64,000 nt of DNA from Acestrorhynchus altus (lineage: Eukaryota > Chordata > Actinopteri > Characiformes > Acestrorhynchidae): NCBI GenBank assembly GCA_034509495.1, contig CM067519.1:21890103-21954102 (forward strand), read 5' to 3'. This document shows positions 33,815 through 47,834 of this stretch, piece after piece (positions within the stretch are counted from its first letter, which is position 1; each line of letters opens with the position of its first letter). A program made the position numbers and the translations under genes. The notes below the pieces were generated by a model. The model searched no databases and was not told the DNA's origin. It saw only the letters and a list, made by a program, of their open reading frames with translations.

Positions 33815-34590
33815 CTTAGTTCACAATCTTCTCCAGTTTCTAATCTAGTCTTTGTCCACAATGTTGCCAGGTTTTCCAGTCAATGAACAGAGAAACAAAA
33901 CAGAAAGTGTCCTCCAGACCAAGATAACCAAAACAAATCAGAAGAACTCCCCAGTCTAGTGGAAAAAAAGATCCTGAATAGTCTGGTGACTCAAATCTAA
34001 ACAATCACATGATGGGCTTGAATGACTATAAGAGAGCCAAGACAAACTGTATCATCACAAGTGTGGAATTTCTTTTTATTATTTCAAAACTCATAAACTA
34101 ACCACTGCTCATGACCCATGTCTATATTTATCTGCCTTCCATTTAAATTTCCCCTAAAATAATGTTCTGCTGCAACATATAGAGCCCCATGAAAATGAAC
34201 TAAAGCTCATTGCAATGATGGATTTATATATTGCACCAAATGCCTACCTTAATTCTTCTCCAATTTCTAATCCAGTCTTTATCCACAACGTTGCCAAGCT
34301 TTCCAGTCAATGAACAGAGAAACTGAACTGTTCTCAAACCCAAGCCCAGCTACAACAAACCAAGAGAAGTTCCCAACCTAGGGGCTAAAGATCCCTGAGA
34401 GTCTTGTGATCCAGCTTAAATCCATACAAACTGATCTTTATTCTTACAGTCGGCTAGCTTTCCAGTCAATGAATGGAAGACCAAAATAGAAGGTGTCCTC
34501 CTACTCAAGATGAAAATAAATCTGAAGAATTCCCAACTTAGGGACAAACCTCCTTTAAGTTCCTATTTAAATCCATTCAGCGCACGGCAC
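33815..34590. repeat. Three-copy local tandem duplication
   Basis: Diverged direct copies at about 33815-34010, 34245-34435 and 34440-34590. Each carries tttccagtcaatga (33872, 34300 and 34459), usually preceded by tccacaa(t/c)gttgcca. The text before each later copy (catcac...agtgtggaatt, atttcaaaactca) also occurs at 33300-33340 and 34045-34095. The unit is not a repeat I recognise from elsewhere. Confidence 0.75.
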
Positions 34591-36810
34591 TCATGGTCCA
34601 AATTAAGCTCTACTTCTCTATGAGTACAAGTCTTTGAGAAGAACTGGTGAAACCCTGCCCAGGACAACACACACAAGCCCTTTCCTGGCTACTCCTTTCA
34701 TTTCCTTCTCCTCCTTCTCCTGCTATGTGTGGGTTAGTAAAAGAGTGGAGTGCCTCACTCACCCCGTTCAGTTTGCCGCGTGCCGTTTCCTCTTTTTCCC
34801 CCACCTCTCCACTACTACAATGCCTCGCTTCTCTCTCACTTTTCCAAGTAAGATTTCTAGCCCTGTCTGGCTGAGAGCTATGATGTCATGGGCCAAGGGG
34901 GCTTGGTTTAAAGAGAAGGGGAATGTGCTCCCTGGACACACACAAAGACCCCCTCTGTCAGAGCTAGGAACCCCTGTTGCCCTGTCCAGTCTTGGCTTCA
35001 TGTATTGGTGCTGGACCAGCCATACAGAGACACAACATACACTTCACACCCCAACAGGGAACAGATGTCCCAGTAACGCCCCCTTAAATGGACATAGCAT
35101 AACAGGGTGGAAATCAAACATTTGGGTGGAGAAAGAATGTGAGATTCACTCTGCTTTACACACCCCTGACTCAGTCCAACCTAAGCATGAGTGTCTCTTC
35201 CTGCCTGGGTCCTCTGACTAACTGCGAACTAGGGATGGAATTTCTGGAATGAAAGCAATAACTGATGATACACATCTTTTTGAGGCTGTTATTAATATCA
35301 GAATGGTTCATATAGTTTTAATGTTTGTATGTACACTGAACATAAGACAGGGCCATCTTTTGTACTCCAGGGGTCTACGTATGAATTTTATACTTCCAGC
35401 TTGAATTTTATGCAGTTAAAGATGTTCAACAGGTTAAAAGATTCTTCAAGGTGCTATACCCTAGCCCATCTGTAAGGTCCTGACCATTGAAGAACAGGGT
35501 GAAAGATGGCTAACAAGGTATGCAGAGAAACAATGGACAGCAGTGTAATTATAGAAGTAGTGTGCACCTACATACTATATGTAGACTACCGGTCAAAAGT
35601 TTCAGATCCCATATATATACACTACATGTCAAAAGATTGAAATGGTGGTTCAGAGACCAGGTGAGATCACTGAAGATATGAACAAGAATGCTCAAAGCAT
35701 GTGTATTATGTGAAAGAAATATAACAAATGCTGCCAGAAAACAAACGAGTAAAAAGTGAAAACAAGCTAGGGTTGTTTATGTTGCTGTGGCTTTTCTCCA
35801 TCCTCACTTTGCTATTTTAGAGACATATTTTGGGGGGCGGTTCTCCAGATGGCCAGTCCATCCCTGCTGGTGATAGTTATCAAAAACTATACCCAGCTCC
35901 ATGTCAGGGAGGGAATTCATAACCTTAGGAGTGTAAGGACACACAGATTTATGATGAAGTTACAATGACTTATTAGTGTGTCCTCTTCTAATCCATGATG
36001 GAGCCTGATAAAGGATTTCATAGCAAGTCCACCTCATTATTGTCTCTGAAAGCCTGAAATAGAAATAGCACAGAGAGTCCCTGTCCCAGAGAAAGGACAT
36101 TTTAACATCCTGTCACCATAGGCTTGTAATGTCCTTGCAGAGTAATGAATGGACTGCCTTTTTTGTTAAATGAACGATGGCAAACAATGTCATACTGATA
36201 AGAGCAACAGCATTCATAGCTAGATCTGGTTGACAATTGAATGCCACTCAAGTTCCTCAAGGTCCTCCACAGCATCTTATTTTATGCTAACAATGTTCAT
36301 CTATGCTGTGTTTATGGATATATAAAGACATGAATGTAACCTTCACAACAGCCCAGCAATTATGCTATTCCTGTCATTTCAATGAGAAGAGTTACAGTTG
36401 CTTTTTTGCTAAGGACTGTTTATACTGTCACTTGAATAGCAGCTGGTCTTTATATGGGGGCAGGAGTGTTTCTTTTTAACTACTAACACTATATTTTTCT
36501 ATTTTAGGAAGGGATCTCCATGACTACTACATGACATCATCACTACTAAAGTCATATTATCTTCCTCTACCTTCTAAAGTGATGGGCAGCATTACCTAAA
36601 CCCACACTCTTCTGTACTTCTGTGAAACAATAACTGAATAGTAATAAAAATAATAATAAAAGATGAAAATTGTTCCATCCTGTATCAGTTAGAATTGGGA
36701 ACCATTGTCAATCTCGTTTGGGAGCCTTTATGGTATAGAATATAGAAATTCACAATAACAGGGCAGGTTATATCTGGCATTATCAAGTGATCTATGTGAT
36801 CTGATCACAA

Positions 36811-36905
36811 ACAAGTCAAATCAAATCAAGGTTTATTTATATAGCAAAAGTGGTAAGGAACAACTCCCTCGAGTTGGGAGGAAGAAACCTTAAGAGGAAC
36901 CAAGC
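36811..36905 (+). repeat. Dispersed 'tttatttatatagc' repeat, internally deleted
   Basis: caaatcaaggtttatttata joins directly to tggtaaggaacaactccct and gaggaagaaaccttaagagg, followed by aaccaag. This is the start and end of the family at 968-1145 without its middle. Confidence 0.7.
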
Positions 36906-37721
36906 CATTAGCTAAAACACATAACTGTACACACCTGACCTTCCAAATGCATGTCCTGACCGTTTATCATTGGATTTCCACTGGAGATGGGGCATGGCAT
37001 GCATTAATTAATTAACACAGTTACTGCATTAATTAAACTGAGGTAGTTATTTTCACTTGCACCCCAGCCATAAGTATCACCTTCATCCATGAGGTAGTTA
37101 ATGGAGTGTGCTCAACTCATGTGATGGACATTACTGGATGTTGTGGTCTTGCTGTATTTATGTATTTGCACTTATGAAACAATAACCCAGGATGCATGTT
37201 AATGCCAAGGGAACAGGGCCAGTGAGAAGGACTGAAACTGGACATGGAAGGGATTTGCACCAAAATGTTTATGTCCTTGCGCTCAGAGTTGACCCTGTTC
37301 AGGAATAAGTGGTATAGAAAATGAATGGATGGATGTTTATGACTAAAATTTTATTTTAATTTTAATTAAAATAAATCAATTAAAGATGATTAAAAATCAA
37401 TTAAGATGATTTCCATGTTTTTTAATGCATGTAATGTATATTAATATTGGATATATGTTGCATGCTAGGTAAGCATGTCATCTAGTCTGGGAAAAGATTG
37501 CAACCCATTGCATCACGGATAGGGACCTGAAGGCCAGAGTACATCCCAATATGTTTTTTTTCTGTTTATCTCTTTGAAAGCTGGGGTCAGAGCTCAGCTA
37601 TGCTTCAGTGCCCTTGAAGCCCTTGAGAAATTAAGGTGCTTGCATAAGGAAGGGCCCAACAATGGACCTGGGTATGAAATCCACGACCTTGTGATAAATA
37701 GATCAGCACTCTATTCATTCA

Positions 37722-37738
37722 GGGGGGGGGGGGGGGGT
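37722..37738. repeat. Poly-G tract
   Basis: 17 consecutive G. It could form a G-quadruplex, or could contain a length error. Confidence 0.9.
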
Positions 37739-39672
37739 TATAATGGAAATGATGATTTCCAAAACATGGCTACCTTGGGGCTCTACCTTTTCTTTTTTCT
37801 TCTCCCCGAGAATGACCAGCAGTCTGAGAGGAAAAGGTTTCATTTATTTGATTTGATTATATCCAATCTTCATCTTAGGTTTAGGTATAGCAATTGTGGT
37901 TGCATCCTGAAATCTAGGGGCTGTGACCCCCTCAGCACCCCCTAACTTGCCATATCATTACTTGCCAAATGACTGCAACTGCCAGGCTTCTACAATTCAT
38001 AGAGTACATCAAGATTGTGGATAATTAAGAGTCCCCAACATTTAATTTGTTACATGCTCTTCAGCGTTCAGCACCCGAGTGATAAGACGAGAAATTGGAA
38101 CAGAGCAACTCAAGGGAAATGTTTCTCTTGGAATGTGCCCCTCAGCCAGACTGCAGTTTAATGAATATCCGGGCTTAATTGTCATGGTCAACATTTCGTT
38201 TCCTATTTGTGATTTAGCTGAAAGATGAATTTCAGGAAATATTATTGCCACATTTCTTTTCTGTAATTTCAATTTGCTTGAAACAAAAGAGGCCAAGCTG
38301 TTTGTTAAACATGATCAGCTATGCCAGCCGTGCCAAGATGCAAGACGAAATCTTCCCTGGGCCATGGGAACTGGACTAAAACAGCCATGTGTCTAGTATT
38401 GTTGTCTACCGAGACAGCCAGGGCCGCCTTCACTTGCTGCCCACACAGCAAAATCACTATTGTTAAATTAACACCCACAGTGTTAAACTGTTCTAAAGTG
38501 TACTCTCTGTAATTACACCACCGTCTGATGTACGGGGCTGAGTTTACTGTGTGTCTTATGCCAAAGCTACAGCTATACATGACCTCACTTATTAGAGACC
38601 TGTTGTCTAATTGTACAACTTCACTGGTCGAGTAATGAATGGTGTTAGTGTTGACAGCAGACCTATCATACAGTTAGGCATAAACAAGCCAGCATAAACT
38701 AAATAAGATGCAGGATAAGCTGACCCAGTAATGTTCACCCTGTAATTATCTTGAAATTGCACCCTTTCAGAAATAATTACCTATAAGGACTTAAAGAGCA
38801 CAACTGGCTGGCATATTGCATGATAGCCAGAATAACAGAAACAAATAGGGCACTACTCACTGTGAGACCGCTGTCAATTTTTTACGATGGTCATGATGCC
38901 ATTCAGGGTTTTGTAATGTAGGTCACTGCAAGCTAATCAATATATACACCCAGGGCACAAAGGCAATGGTGGTAGACCTGGTTATGTGAATTTAAAAGAA
39001 AAACACTTGATTTTCACTACACATAATGGTTCTCCCTCAAAAAAGAGGAAGAGGAGGAGGTTCTACACTCATTTTCGCTGGCCTTAAGAGAAAGTTCTGA
39101 GTTCTCATACATCTCTATTGCAAATATAGTTCTTTATGGACCCAAAACGTTTTATGGCATTTAAAGCACCTTACATTTTAAGAGTCTTCCAAAAAGTCTT
39201 CTTTAGGTGAAAATAAGATTAGGATTAGCAGGAGCTTTTAATTACAGGATAAAGGTTATTCAACAACAACAGACTGCTGAAATATGTCTCAGACGTAAAG
39301 AAATCAGTATATCCTTTTTTAAAAGACAATGATGAGGGCCAGGTTTCCCAAAAGCATCTTAGTTATCTTAAGACCACTTACCTGGTAGAAAGAGTGTTCA
39401 GCATGATGCACACTCAACCACTTTTTTCTGGTCTTCTTTACTTAAGAAAAGGGTGTGATGAGGTAGTTATGGAATACATCTAAGGTACAGGGTATAAGGC
39501 CAAACATTTTGTTCTGTTTTAATGAATTCAAGTAAGAAAATAGAATCACTGATGCAAAGTATAACTCTTTCTTCATTAAGATGTTTCGTAAAACATGGAA
39601 GATGGGCTCCCCCATGTCAGTTTCAGGGCTGCATAAAAAATGGAAAGTCATACAGAGTTACTTCTCAGTATA

Positions 39673-39913
39673 AGGGCCGGGCGATATATTGATATTTATA
39701 TTGATATCAGGATATAAACAGACCGGTATGTGGGCCAAGGCAATGTATCAATATGTTTATCAATATTGGGATATAAACAGAGTGGGATGTGGGCTTAGGT
39801 GGTATCGTTTATATTGAGTTTTAAAGTTTCAAAAATGTAAAAAAAACTTTTTCTGCTCCCTCGATTATTTCAAATCATGTATCTTTTATCGTAAATTGCC
39901 ATTCAGCCCTACT
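39673..39913. repeat. 'gggcgatatat' MITE, copy 2
   Basis: Starts gggccgggcgatatattgat, ends atcgtaaattgccattcagc followed by cct. Contains an internal partial duplication (ggatataaacagaccgg and ggatataaacagagtgg). Confidence 0.7.
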
Positions 39914-41274
39914 CTGAATTTCAGTCTGACTCTGATTGGACTTAATGTTTATATGACCTATGACCTATCCTATACTAACATGCCCAGTTAAAGTATATAT
40001 TAGTGGGAACTCACATCTCAAAGAACTTTGTACATCTAGATCAGTGAGTGACAAGAGAGACAGTGGAACACACAGGCCAGACAGGCAGCCCCAGGCTCCA
40101 CACACTACTTCCAATACTGCCTCATATGCAACCTATCTAGGCAAGTGAGGGGGTAACATGTCATCTGGATACTGTCTGCCTGTGATAGCCTGGCAGCACC
40201 CAATTCTGGCCCACCCAGCCACAGTCAACATACAGTGAAAACATACAATTTGTAATTTTGCCCACACAGTGGAAATGCTACTTTACATATCATAGAAATA
40301 CAAACTATATGAAGTGAGCAGATGTGTTTCTGACTCTAGAATAGAGGCAATGAAACCTCTTTTACCACCTATCTGCAGTAAACTGTTAAGTGGTTTAGAA
40401 GGCCATTAAAGAAGGCCTTCAATGATGTGGTCAATGATCGTAGAATTACAGCAGCTTAATTGGATAATGACTTCTACTACAGAGACAACAGTGCCACATT
40501 GGCATCTACATTGGCATCTATGAAGTATTGCACACATATGCAGTGGTAACCCAGACGCCCAATATCCTACATGCTTTCTTTGAATTTATTACTGCTTAAT
40601 CAGAACAATATATGCATTTGCAACACTAATATCAAATGCTAAAGTACCCTGTAACCCTTTGGTTCTCAAACCAGTCCCCAGGGACCCCCAGATGGCAGCT
40701 TGCAATACATAGGGGTAGAATAAATATCTGAGAGCTGTCACTCTCAGCTACATTATACAGTGGCAGTAAGTGACCTGCCTTAATTTTATAAGCAAATATA
40801 CTATGCAAACAAGCCATTCACTAATATGACTGCTTTAACTGCTGTAACTCTAACGTGAGATATATGAGCTGATGCAGGATTGGCAGAAGTGAGATAAGTG
40901 TTGACCGATGCAGTATGCTGGCCTGCTCGTAACGATATGCTAAAGGAGACTGGCCTGCCCAGGCTACTCCTCAGACTGTGGTTAGCCCGCTTTGCAGGCC
41001 CAGAGGGACAGGGGGAAATAGAGCACATCTCCACTGCTCTACATTTAGTGAGCAGACAGCAGGCACCCAGTCAGCCCTGCTTTTCAGAAATGCGCATCCT
41101 CAGGGCAGGACCACTGAAATGCTAAGGTATACTGGTGCAAAATCAAACAGATTGTCTTAGTATTATTTTTAGGCAGTAGGCATTAGAAATTCAATTATGA
41201 CCTATTTATCTCATCTTAACCAAATAGTGCAGTTCCTGCAGAAACTGTGAGTGTGTTCGCAGGCTCAACAGTGT

Positions 41275-41370
41275 TGCAAGGACATGTTGGTTGCTAAGGT
41301 GTTGCTAGGCGGTTGCTAAGGTGTTGATGTTGGGTGCTAAGGGGTTGCAATGGTATTGGGTTGGTTGCTA
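41275..41370. repeat. 'ggttgctaaggtgttgcta' minisatellite
   Basis: Several degenerate tandem units of gttgctaagg(t/g)gttg, each about 10-20 bp long. Confidence 0.8.
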
Positions 41371-43894
41371 AGGCAATAAATTATATTATTATCATTTTAA
41401 GACCATTGTATGACTATGGTAGAGTGATAATGATCATTTAACAATGCAACTGCACCCTTTAATGCACATTAAAGCATATATTCTATAGGATATTCAGAAT
41501 TGGTGTGGATTGGTACTCGTTCCTGGATGGACCCCCACCCCAGTGCTTGATGCCATCCTATATATATGGGTTTATCTTAACAAGCCCAGGTTTCACACTG
41601 AAGCTGTGTCTGCTATTATTAGTAAACCGTAAGCACAGTGGAACACTGAGTGTTATAAGTGTTTGGTTAGAGTCATCGGTGTGCTGCAAGGTTCTTTCTT
41701 TTTTAAAATGTGCTTTGGCAGAAAAAAACAGGGATATAAACACTGCATTTACTGCCTGTAGTTCCTCAGTTCTGTTCTACAGTAAAAGCCTGAAGCTATG
41801 GTTGCAGCGATATACTGGATTAAAGTACTCCATCATATGAACAATGATAGTTATCATAACTCCATTTGCTTAATAGCAGAAACAAAAACAATCAATTGGT
41901 TAACAAACAATCAGCAGATTAATCTATAATGAAAATAATTAGCTGGACACAAAATAATTCAAAAGAGCGCCACCTCACATGCAAACTTTTGAAGTTTTTT
42001 TTTTTTTGTTGTTTTTTTGTCAGTGGAGACATTTTACACGTATCTCCATAATGCTGACTTTACAGAGGATGGCAAAAATGTTCTTAATTTCAAGGGAAAT
42101 TAATGTAAAATAAGAGACATTAAAAGAACTTTAAGAGCATTTCTATTTGTCTGTTCATCCAGAACTATTTATACAGTGTACAGAGCAACTGTACAGGATT
42201 CAAACCATAAATAAAACTAAAAATGAACAAAAAGGGAGATTGGAGAGAGGTGGTTTTCACAGGACTGCAGCGACGTACATCCATTAATAAATAGTTATTA
42301 AAAAGTTTAAAAAAAATAGTGTTCAGCCAAAATACATCTCCTGTTTCCATTCCGTTAAGGGTCACAATACAATAATAATTGAGAACAAAGAGAAGAAGAC
42401 AACTGTAAAATACCTGCACTTAATAAAGAGACTAAAATCAAATACTAAATACTCAAAAATCAGCTTAGGATTGCACTTGAGAAACATGTTAACATCTCTC
42501 CTTTATTATCATATTAACTGGCCATCTAAAATTACTGTGGCCTGGGGGTTCTGGATGTGTCTCCAGTTTTCCAGTATATGTCCTTAAATAAACAATGTGG
42601 ATTCATGCTAGAGGTCAAACAGATTTTTTGCTAGAAGGGTTATCACATCTTCCCTAAGGTCAAGAGGAAGCCCACTAGAAACAAGCTTGTATTTAAGCTA
42701 TGTCCAGACCTCCCTCGGGGGTTACTCTATAGCATGAGGTTTTCCCAGCTGCTGGCCATTAATCTGATAGGGAAATGTCACTATTTAAAGCCCTTTGATT
42801 AGATAACCTCATTAAGACTCCAGACTTGGCTCCCTGACTAACAATGACTGCAATTTTCTCATTACCCCACAGTTAACAGATTCTCAGGACGGGCTTGTAT
42901 GTGCTCGTCTGTGTCACACTCTAATAACTACCTACCACAGGAGGAACATTTTCCACTACACAGTGAAAACTACAGACTTACACTTAGTAGTTGACAGTAA
43001 ACTAGGAGCAAGAAACCCAAAGGTCTTACCCTAAAGCGTCTATCCATTGTGAAACAAAGCACTTGCCAGGGTCGCGTATATTTCAACATGTTCCCTGAGA
43101 CAGTGTTCTGCACAGAAACCTACCCATTACCTTCGCTCATTTTCATTACACACATTCCCCTCCTTTAATTAATGCTCTGCACTTCTCCTGTCCTCCTCTC
43201 AGGACAGAAAAACAAAAATGATTTGTGCTGGGAGTACATTCCGCCACATCAGCAGTGGACATTCAAGCAAAGTCATCCATGAGAGCTTTTATGCTGAAAA
43301 TGAGCTTAGCATCAAAAGTAATTATATGGGTCTTGGGTCTCCTGCTTGCTTTCTTCTGAGGCAAAGGATCAGAGGTGGAAGTCATTTGCAAGTACCACTT
43401 CTCATATGAGTAGATAAGCTGTACATAAGCTGTGAGAAACCTGGACTGTTTCTAACCAAAAAAAAAAACGAATCGTTTTGAAGTTCCCATACAAAACCAA
43501 CCTGCCTACACCAAACTGTGTCCTCAGTCTAATGAGTACTGAGTAAATGTTATGTCCCTAAAATGAAGGAAAAGGGGAAAAAAAGACATGCAAAGCAAAC
43601 TGTGAATCACTGATGAGTGTCCTGCTTATGTGGAAATGCATGAATTCATAAGCAAGAGCTCTTGAGGCACTTCTGGCCCTTTAGAGGAGACACAGGTGTT
43701 TGAACAGAGGACTGCCGGCCATCTCATTAGTCTTTGCTATAGAACAAGGGACGTCAGCATACTGTTAGGTGCGTTTATTCTCAGCAGACACAGTAAAAAT
43801 GACATATTTGTGCCATTTGTGTCTATACTACCCAGTAATTTGTTTTATTTTGTCCCAATTGTTCTACAAATTTGGAAGGGCCTGCCCTCTTAGG

Positions 43895-44035
43895 ACTCCC
43901 ATATCATATACGACAAGCACATGCCTCCTCAGATACATGCAAAGCCAGCCACTACCTCTTTTCAAACTGCTGTTATTGCACCATTGCTGGGCAGCCAACA
44001 TGCTGCAGTGGGTCTCCAGCTCCAATACAGTGGCC
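43895..44035 (-). repeat. tRNA-derived SINE body fragment
   Basis: gacaagcacatgcctc...gatacatgcaaagccagcc matches the end of the 33420-33705 copy. ttgctgggcagccaacatgc also appears in the 62735-62935 copy. Confidence 0.6.
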
Positions 44036-44324
44036 CAGTAACCAAATATAAGTTCCTCCAGCTGTGGGCCTTATTCACCAATGCCTTCCTTCCTATTTTC
44101 TTTAATATGTTCTCAAAAAAGTCCATGTCAGATTCATGAAGTGTTTTTAAACTGCATAACTGTTCACATCTCTGCTCTTACACTCATTGACAAATGATTA
44201 AACGTGTGGTCTGATTAGACAGGGCCTTCACACAAGTGGACATAAAAGTGCTTCCGACATTGCCCTATAAAAGGCTCTCAGAATCTAGATCATGGCCTGC
44301 AGGACATGCCTCTATGACACACTC

Positions 44325-44690
44325 AAAAACTTTCTGACCAGTTGATACACTTTGAGAGAGGGGCATCATTGGACTGAGGATGGTCATTTTAACGAATTGC
44401 CCACAGTCATCTTCATTTGCAGTGTCATGGTGTCGTGAACAAGTACCCCGAACTGTTATAGCCTTTAGAAAGTATGGAGGTCTTGAGTTGAAAATCCTAA
44501 ATGAGAATAAACCGGTGAAGGTTATGTAGATGCATGCAATCAAATCCTCACAGCAATACTTCTGGTAAGATCAAGTAGGAAGCCTTCCCTGGACAGTAGT
44601 GACAGATACTTCAAAAAGACCAGATAAACACTTTAGTTCAGTAGAAACAAAGAATGTGTCCCAATACTTTTGTCCATATAAAGCATCAAA
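44325..44690. repeat. DNA-transposon relic ending 'caatacttttgtccatata'
   Basis: Contains gatacactttgagagaggg, aatcaaatcctcacagcaat, and ends gtgtcccaatacttttgtcc. These phrases are shared with 23611-23990, 7481-7620 and 45330-45625. Confidence 0.65.
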
Positions 44691-44713
44691 CTTTGACCTT
44701 CATACTATCCAGC

Positions 44714-44968
44714 TCACAGAGAATCATAACGGTTCACACTGAGATTTGCCCCCACATAGCTGTTATTTCCAGAAGAGACCTGAACAGTTGATGTTGGATC
44801 CAGGATCCAAGTGTTTTTAGAGAGTGTTTCAGCTTTCACAACAGACAAGGTCTCAGGAGGACTGTGATGGGGCTGGCCAGGTTGGCTCATCCTCCTGTGG
44901 ATGCAGCTGGCAGCTGAGCTGGACCCACTTGCCTGTAATGGATCAGCATGCTTGTCCTTGCCACACAT
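44714..44968 (-). other. Open frame of 84 codons, weakly exon-like, unrecognised
   Basis: An open frame ending in TGA, with a CAG|GCAAGT acceptor-like site at about 44936 preceded by only a weak pyrimidine tract. The peptide is Ser/Thr/Pro-rich (QASGSSSAASCIHRRMSQPG). Another frame from the same acceptor (GKWVQLSCQLHPQEDEPTW) is also open for 26 codons. No homology recognised; it may be chance. Confidence 0.2.
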
Positions 44969-45329
44969 GACCCAGATTCAGAGAGCTGGGCACTGACACA
45001 GTTGCACATTCAGAACAGATATTCTAGACACTCTTACAGCACTGGAATATACCATATTTTAGTCGCTGAGGTCATGAGACATTTTGTAGTGGGCAAAACG
45101 ATGGGGAAAATGATCAATCTGACACATAGTGGTCAATAATAATAATGCTCTAAAGCGACAATGCTGATGCATATTGCCCTACCTACTTTTCCTCCATTTG
45201 AGGGTGGCCAAAATATGAACATGTGATCTATTGTTCTTACGTGAAAGTCAGTCAACCTGTATAATCCTTGTAATGAATGCATTCAGATATCTGCTGCCAC
45301 AATGTGCAAAAGCAAAGACGTAGCATGGC

Positions 45330-45625
45330 TAATTCCTGTAGAGAAGTACTAGCGATTGGACTGGAATGGACATGAACCTATCGTCACCATGTTCCATCAA
45401 AGACTTGGGGAGTCGGGGATGAGGTGGGGTGGTGATCATCCAAACTAATCCAAAATCGTTCAAACCTCACATACTCTCATATTGCTGAATGCAAACCAGT
45501 CATCACCAATCATAGTCTCTAAAACCTAGTAGGGACAACAAAAGTGGGACAAACTCTTAATGCCCTTGATTTAAGAAGAAACAACAAAAGAGCAGGCGTC
45601 CCAATACGTTTGTCCATGTAGTGAA
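45330..45625. repeat. DNA-transposon relic ending 'caatacgtttgtccatgta'
   Basis: Contains gagaagtactagcgattgga, gatgaggtggggtggtgatc and ends gcgtcccaatacgtttgtcc. Same family as 44325-44690 and the split element at 7140-7620. Confidence 0.65.
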
Positions 45626-45699
45626 TCTAGCCATGTTGTTAATTTTACTGCTTAAGGAACACAAGGATAAGGTTTTGACCAGCATTATCAACCCTGATA

Positions 45700-45880
45700 A
45701 CATGACTAAATGGGACCAGTATGGGTAGCCCAACTGGGATGCACAGTGCACAAGGGGCCTAATGGGACCCACGTGAAATTAAGGTGGGCTTGCAACAAGA
45801 GGGCCCATTGGGATGCCCAGCTGGGTCACAGTAACAACACATTGGAACCCACCTATCCCATGTTCCACCCACGTAAGCCC
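45700..45880. repeat. 'tgggcta/cccaactgggatgc' tandem-like repeat
   Basis: Degenerate alternation of GGGACCCA-, CCCAACTGGGATGC- and GGGCCCA-type words (for example cccaactgggatgcacagtg against ttgggatgcccagctgggtc). Resembles a known style of teleost minisatellite. Confidence 0.65.
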
Positions 45881-45884
45881 CACA

Positions 45885-46145
45885 TTAACATGTTGGCTGG
45901 CAAGCTGGTTCCCACTGACTGCACACTTCCATCACTATGAAACCTTGACGGCCACCTTGGTCATGGTCGTCATGTTGATAAACCAGCTAAACCATCAAAC
46001 TCAAATGAAAAGAAGCACTATGCTGGTCTAGCTTGCTTAAATCCACAGGGTCGATATCAGGTTTTCCTCTAAATGACCATCATTTCAGCGACCTTGACCA
46101 CAAGGACCAGCTCAGACCATCTAAAACAGGCTGTCAGCAAAAGAT
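45885..46145. repeat. 'accagc' foldback repeat, diverged copy
   Basis: Contains ttggctggcaagctggttcc, gataaaccagctaaaccatc, atgctggtctagcttgctta and gaccagctcagaccatc, parallel to 17945-18250. Confidence 0.6.
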
Positions 46146-47812
46146 GGTCTAGAGCTTTTGAATCTCCAACAGGGTGATGTGTTGTTAGAGGCCTTTAACC
46201 TTCAAGGTCTTCACAACTCATAACTACCCTCCAAAAAATCCCATTAAGCAAGGCCCGATGATGTTTTTGTGTGTAAGGAAGTGCCTTCCAATCGCCGGAC
46301 TATCCCTCACACATCCTGCCATGGCATACCTTTAGCTGAAGCTATGGGGACTATCGCTCTTTTCCAGATGTAACAAAGACACTTTAGAAAATGGCTTGGC
46401 TTCTTTTGAACACATTAACAGCAGGATGGAGGGAGGGAACATGCTGATTTGTTTGTACGTGCCGCACAGTATGAGAGCTGAGGTCAGAGAGGAAGAACCT
46501 CTGTCCGTATCTGTATCCAAGGCCAAGTACTGAACAAAACCAAAACAAGGATCAGGCCAAGTCACATGCACAACAATGTGCATTTTATTGTCGTTCGTCA
46601 TCGTTACTGTAAACCCAGACTTCCTCAGGTATTGTTAACAATTAGCAGCCCCTTAATTTGTGTTTTTGGCTGCACTAACCCTGTTACATTAAGTATTATC
46701 TGTATTGTAGTTTTGTTAATGACGGTTCTTCATGATTTCAATCTTTATTTGAGTTATTTTTGCTCTTCTAGCCTAGATTATAGAGTGAAACTCACGAACA
46801 GTGTGCAGGTGTTCCTCTGGCCACATTTTGTTCAGGATGCTCTTGTTTCCTGAGCCAAATTTCCTCTGTAAAGCTCATACTGCTGAGCAGGCAGGAGCTG
46901 TTAGGGAATTCTCAAGGTGGAGTACAGAATACAGAGGAGAACAACACAAATATGACATTGGAGCATGGTATTCCATACACTTCTGTAATCCGTACATCAG
47001 ATTATTCCACACAATTTAAATAATGACATACTTCTAGCTCACATGCAAAATATAACCTGTTTGTCATTTATTCTTCTTCCCATAAAAACTGGTTGTGTGA
47101 CCACCCATGTTGTATTTGGCCTTCAAATCCCAGTAGGTAATGAGAAACCACCAGAGTAGTGTGGAAAAGGAGGGTAGGGAAGAGTTACCATTTGGAGACA
47201 TATGTATCAATATAGAATACATATAGTAATGTCGTAGAATATTAGTTAGCATGAGTCAACAGCGGTAATGAATTTTATTCTTGGCCTAATAGGGGTTGGA
47301 CGATTGATCATTTTCACTAGAAAACTAGTTATTCAACAAACTAGTTGAATAGTCATAATTTCCATTGTTAAAATCAAAAAGAATCTCTTTTTTTGCGACC
47401 TTAAATCTTTGAGAAGTGCACTACAGGCTGACTGTTACAAAGGGTAACATTGGATGGAACTCTATAGCTTGTCCCACAAATGAATTATAACTCTAAACCT
47501 CACTCCAGAAACAGTACATTAAATATCTTATTAATATTATTTTGAAAAGTGATGCTAATCTGCCTATTTTCCAGTGTGTTCCATCATACCACTACCAGTG
47601 TTAACGCCTGATGTTTAATTTTGAGACGGTTATGCAATTCAATATTTTTTACTGTACTTAAGCATAGCTTTACACATCATAAACACAGACCTGGAGTTCA
47701 CTGGATTTTTATTTAGCACTGCCTGCCTGCATCTTTACTACTGTTTTTTTCTTCTCTTTATGAGTAGATTACAGCTCACTCCAGCGACTAGTAAATCAAC
47801 AACCTGTATTTC

Positions 47813-47834
47813 TTTTTTTTTTTTTTTTTTTTTT
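47813..47834. repeat. Poly-T tract
   Basis: About 22 consecutive T. Confidence 0.9.

Noticed and set aside
38042..38296. Frame containing MTIKP as the PALM2 exon preceding AKAP2 (human ends ...DMTIK)
   Set aside because: There is no GT donor after the AAG codon and the flanking residues do not match paralemmin-2, so the four-residue match is chance.
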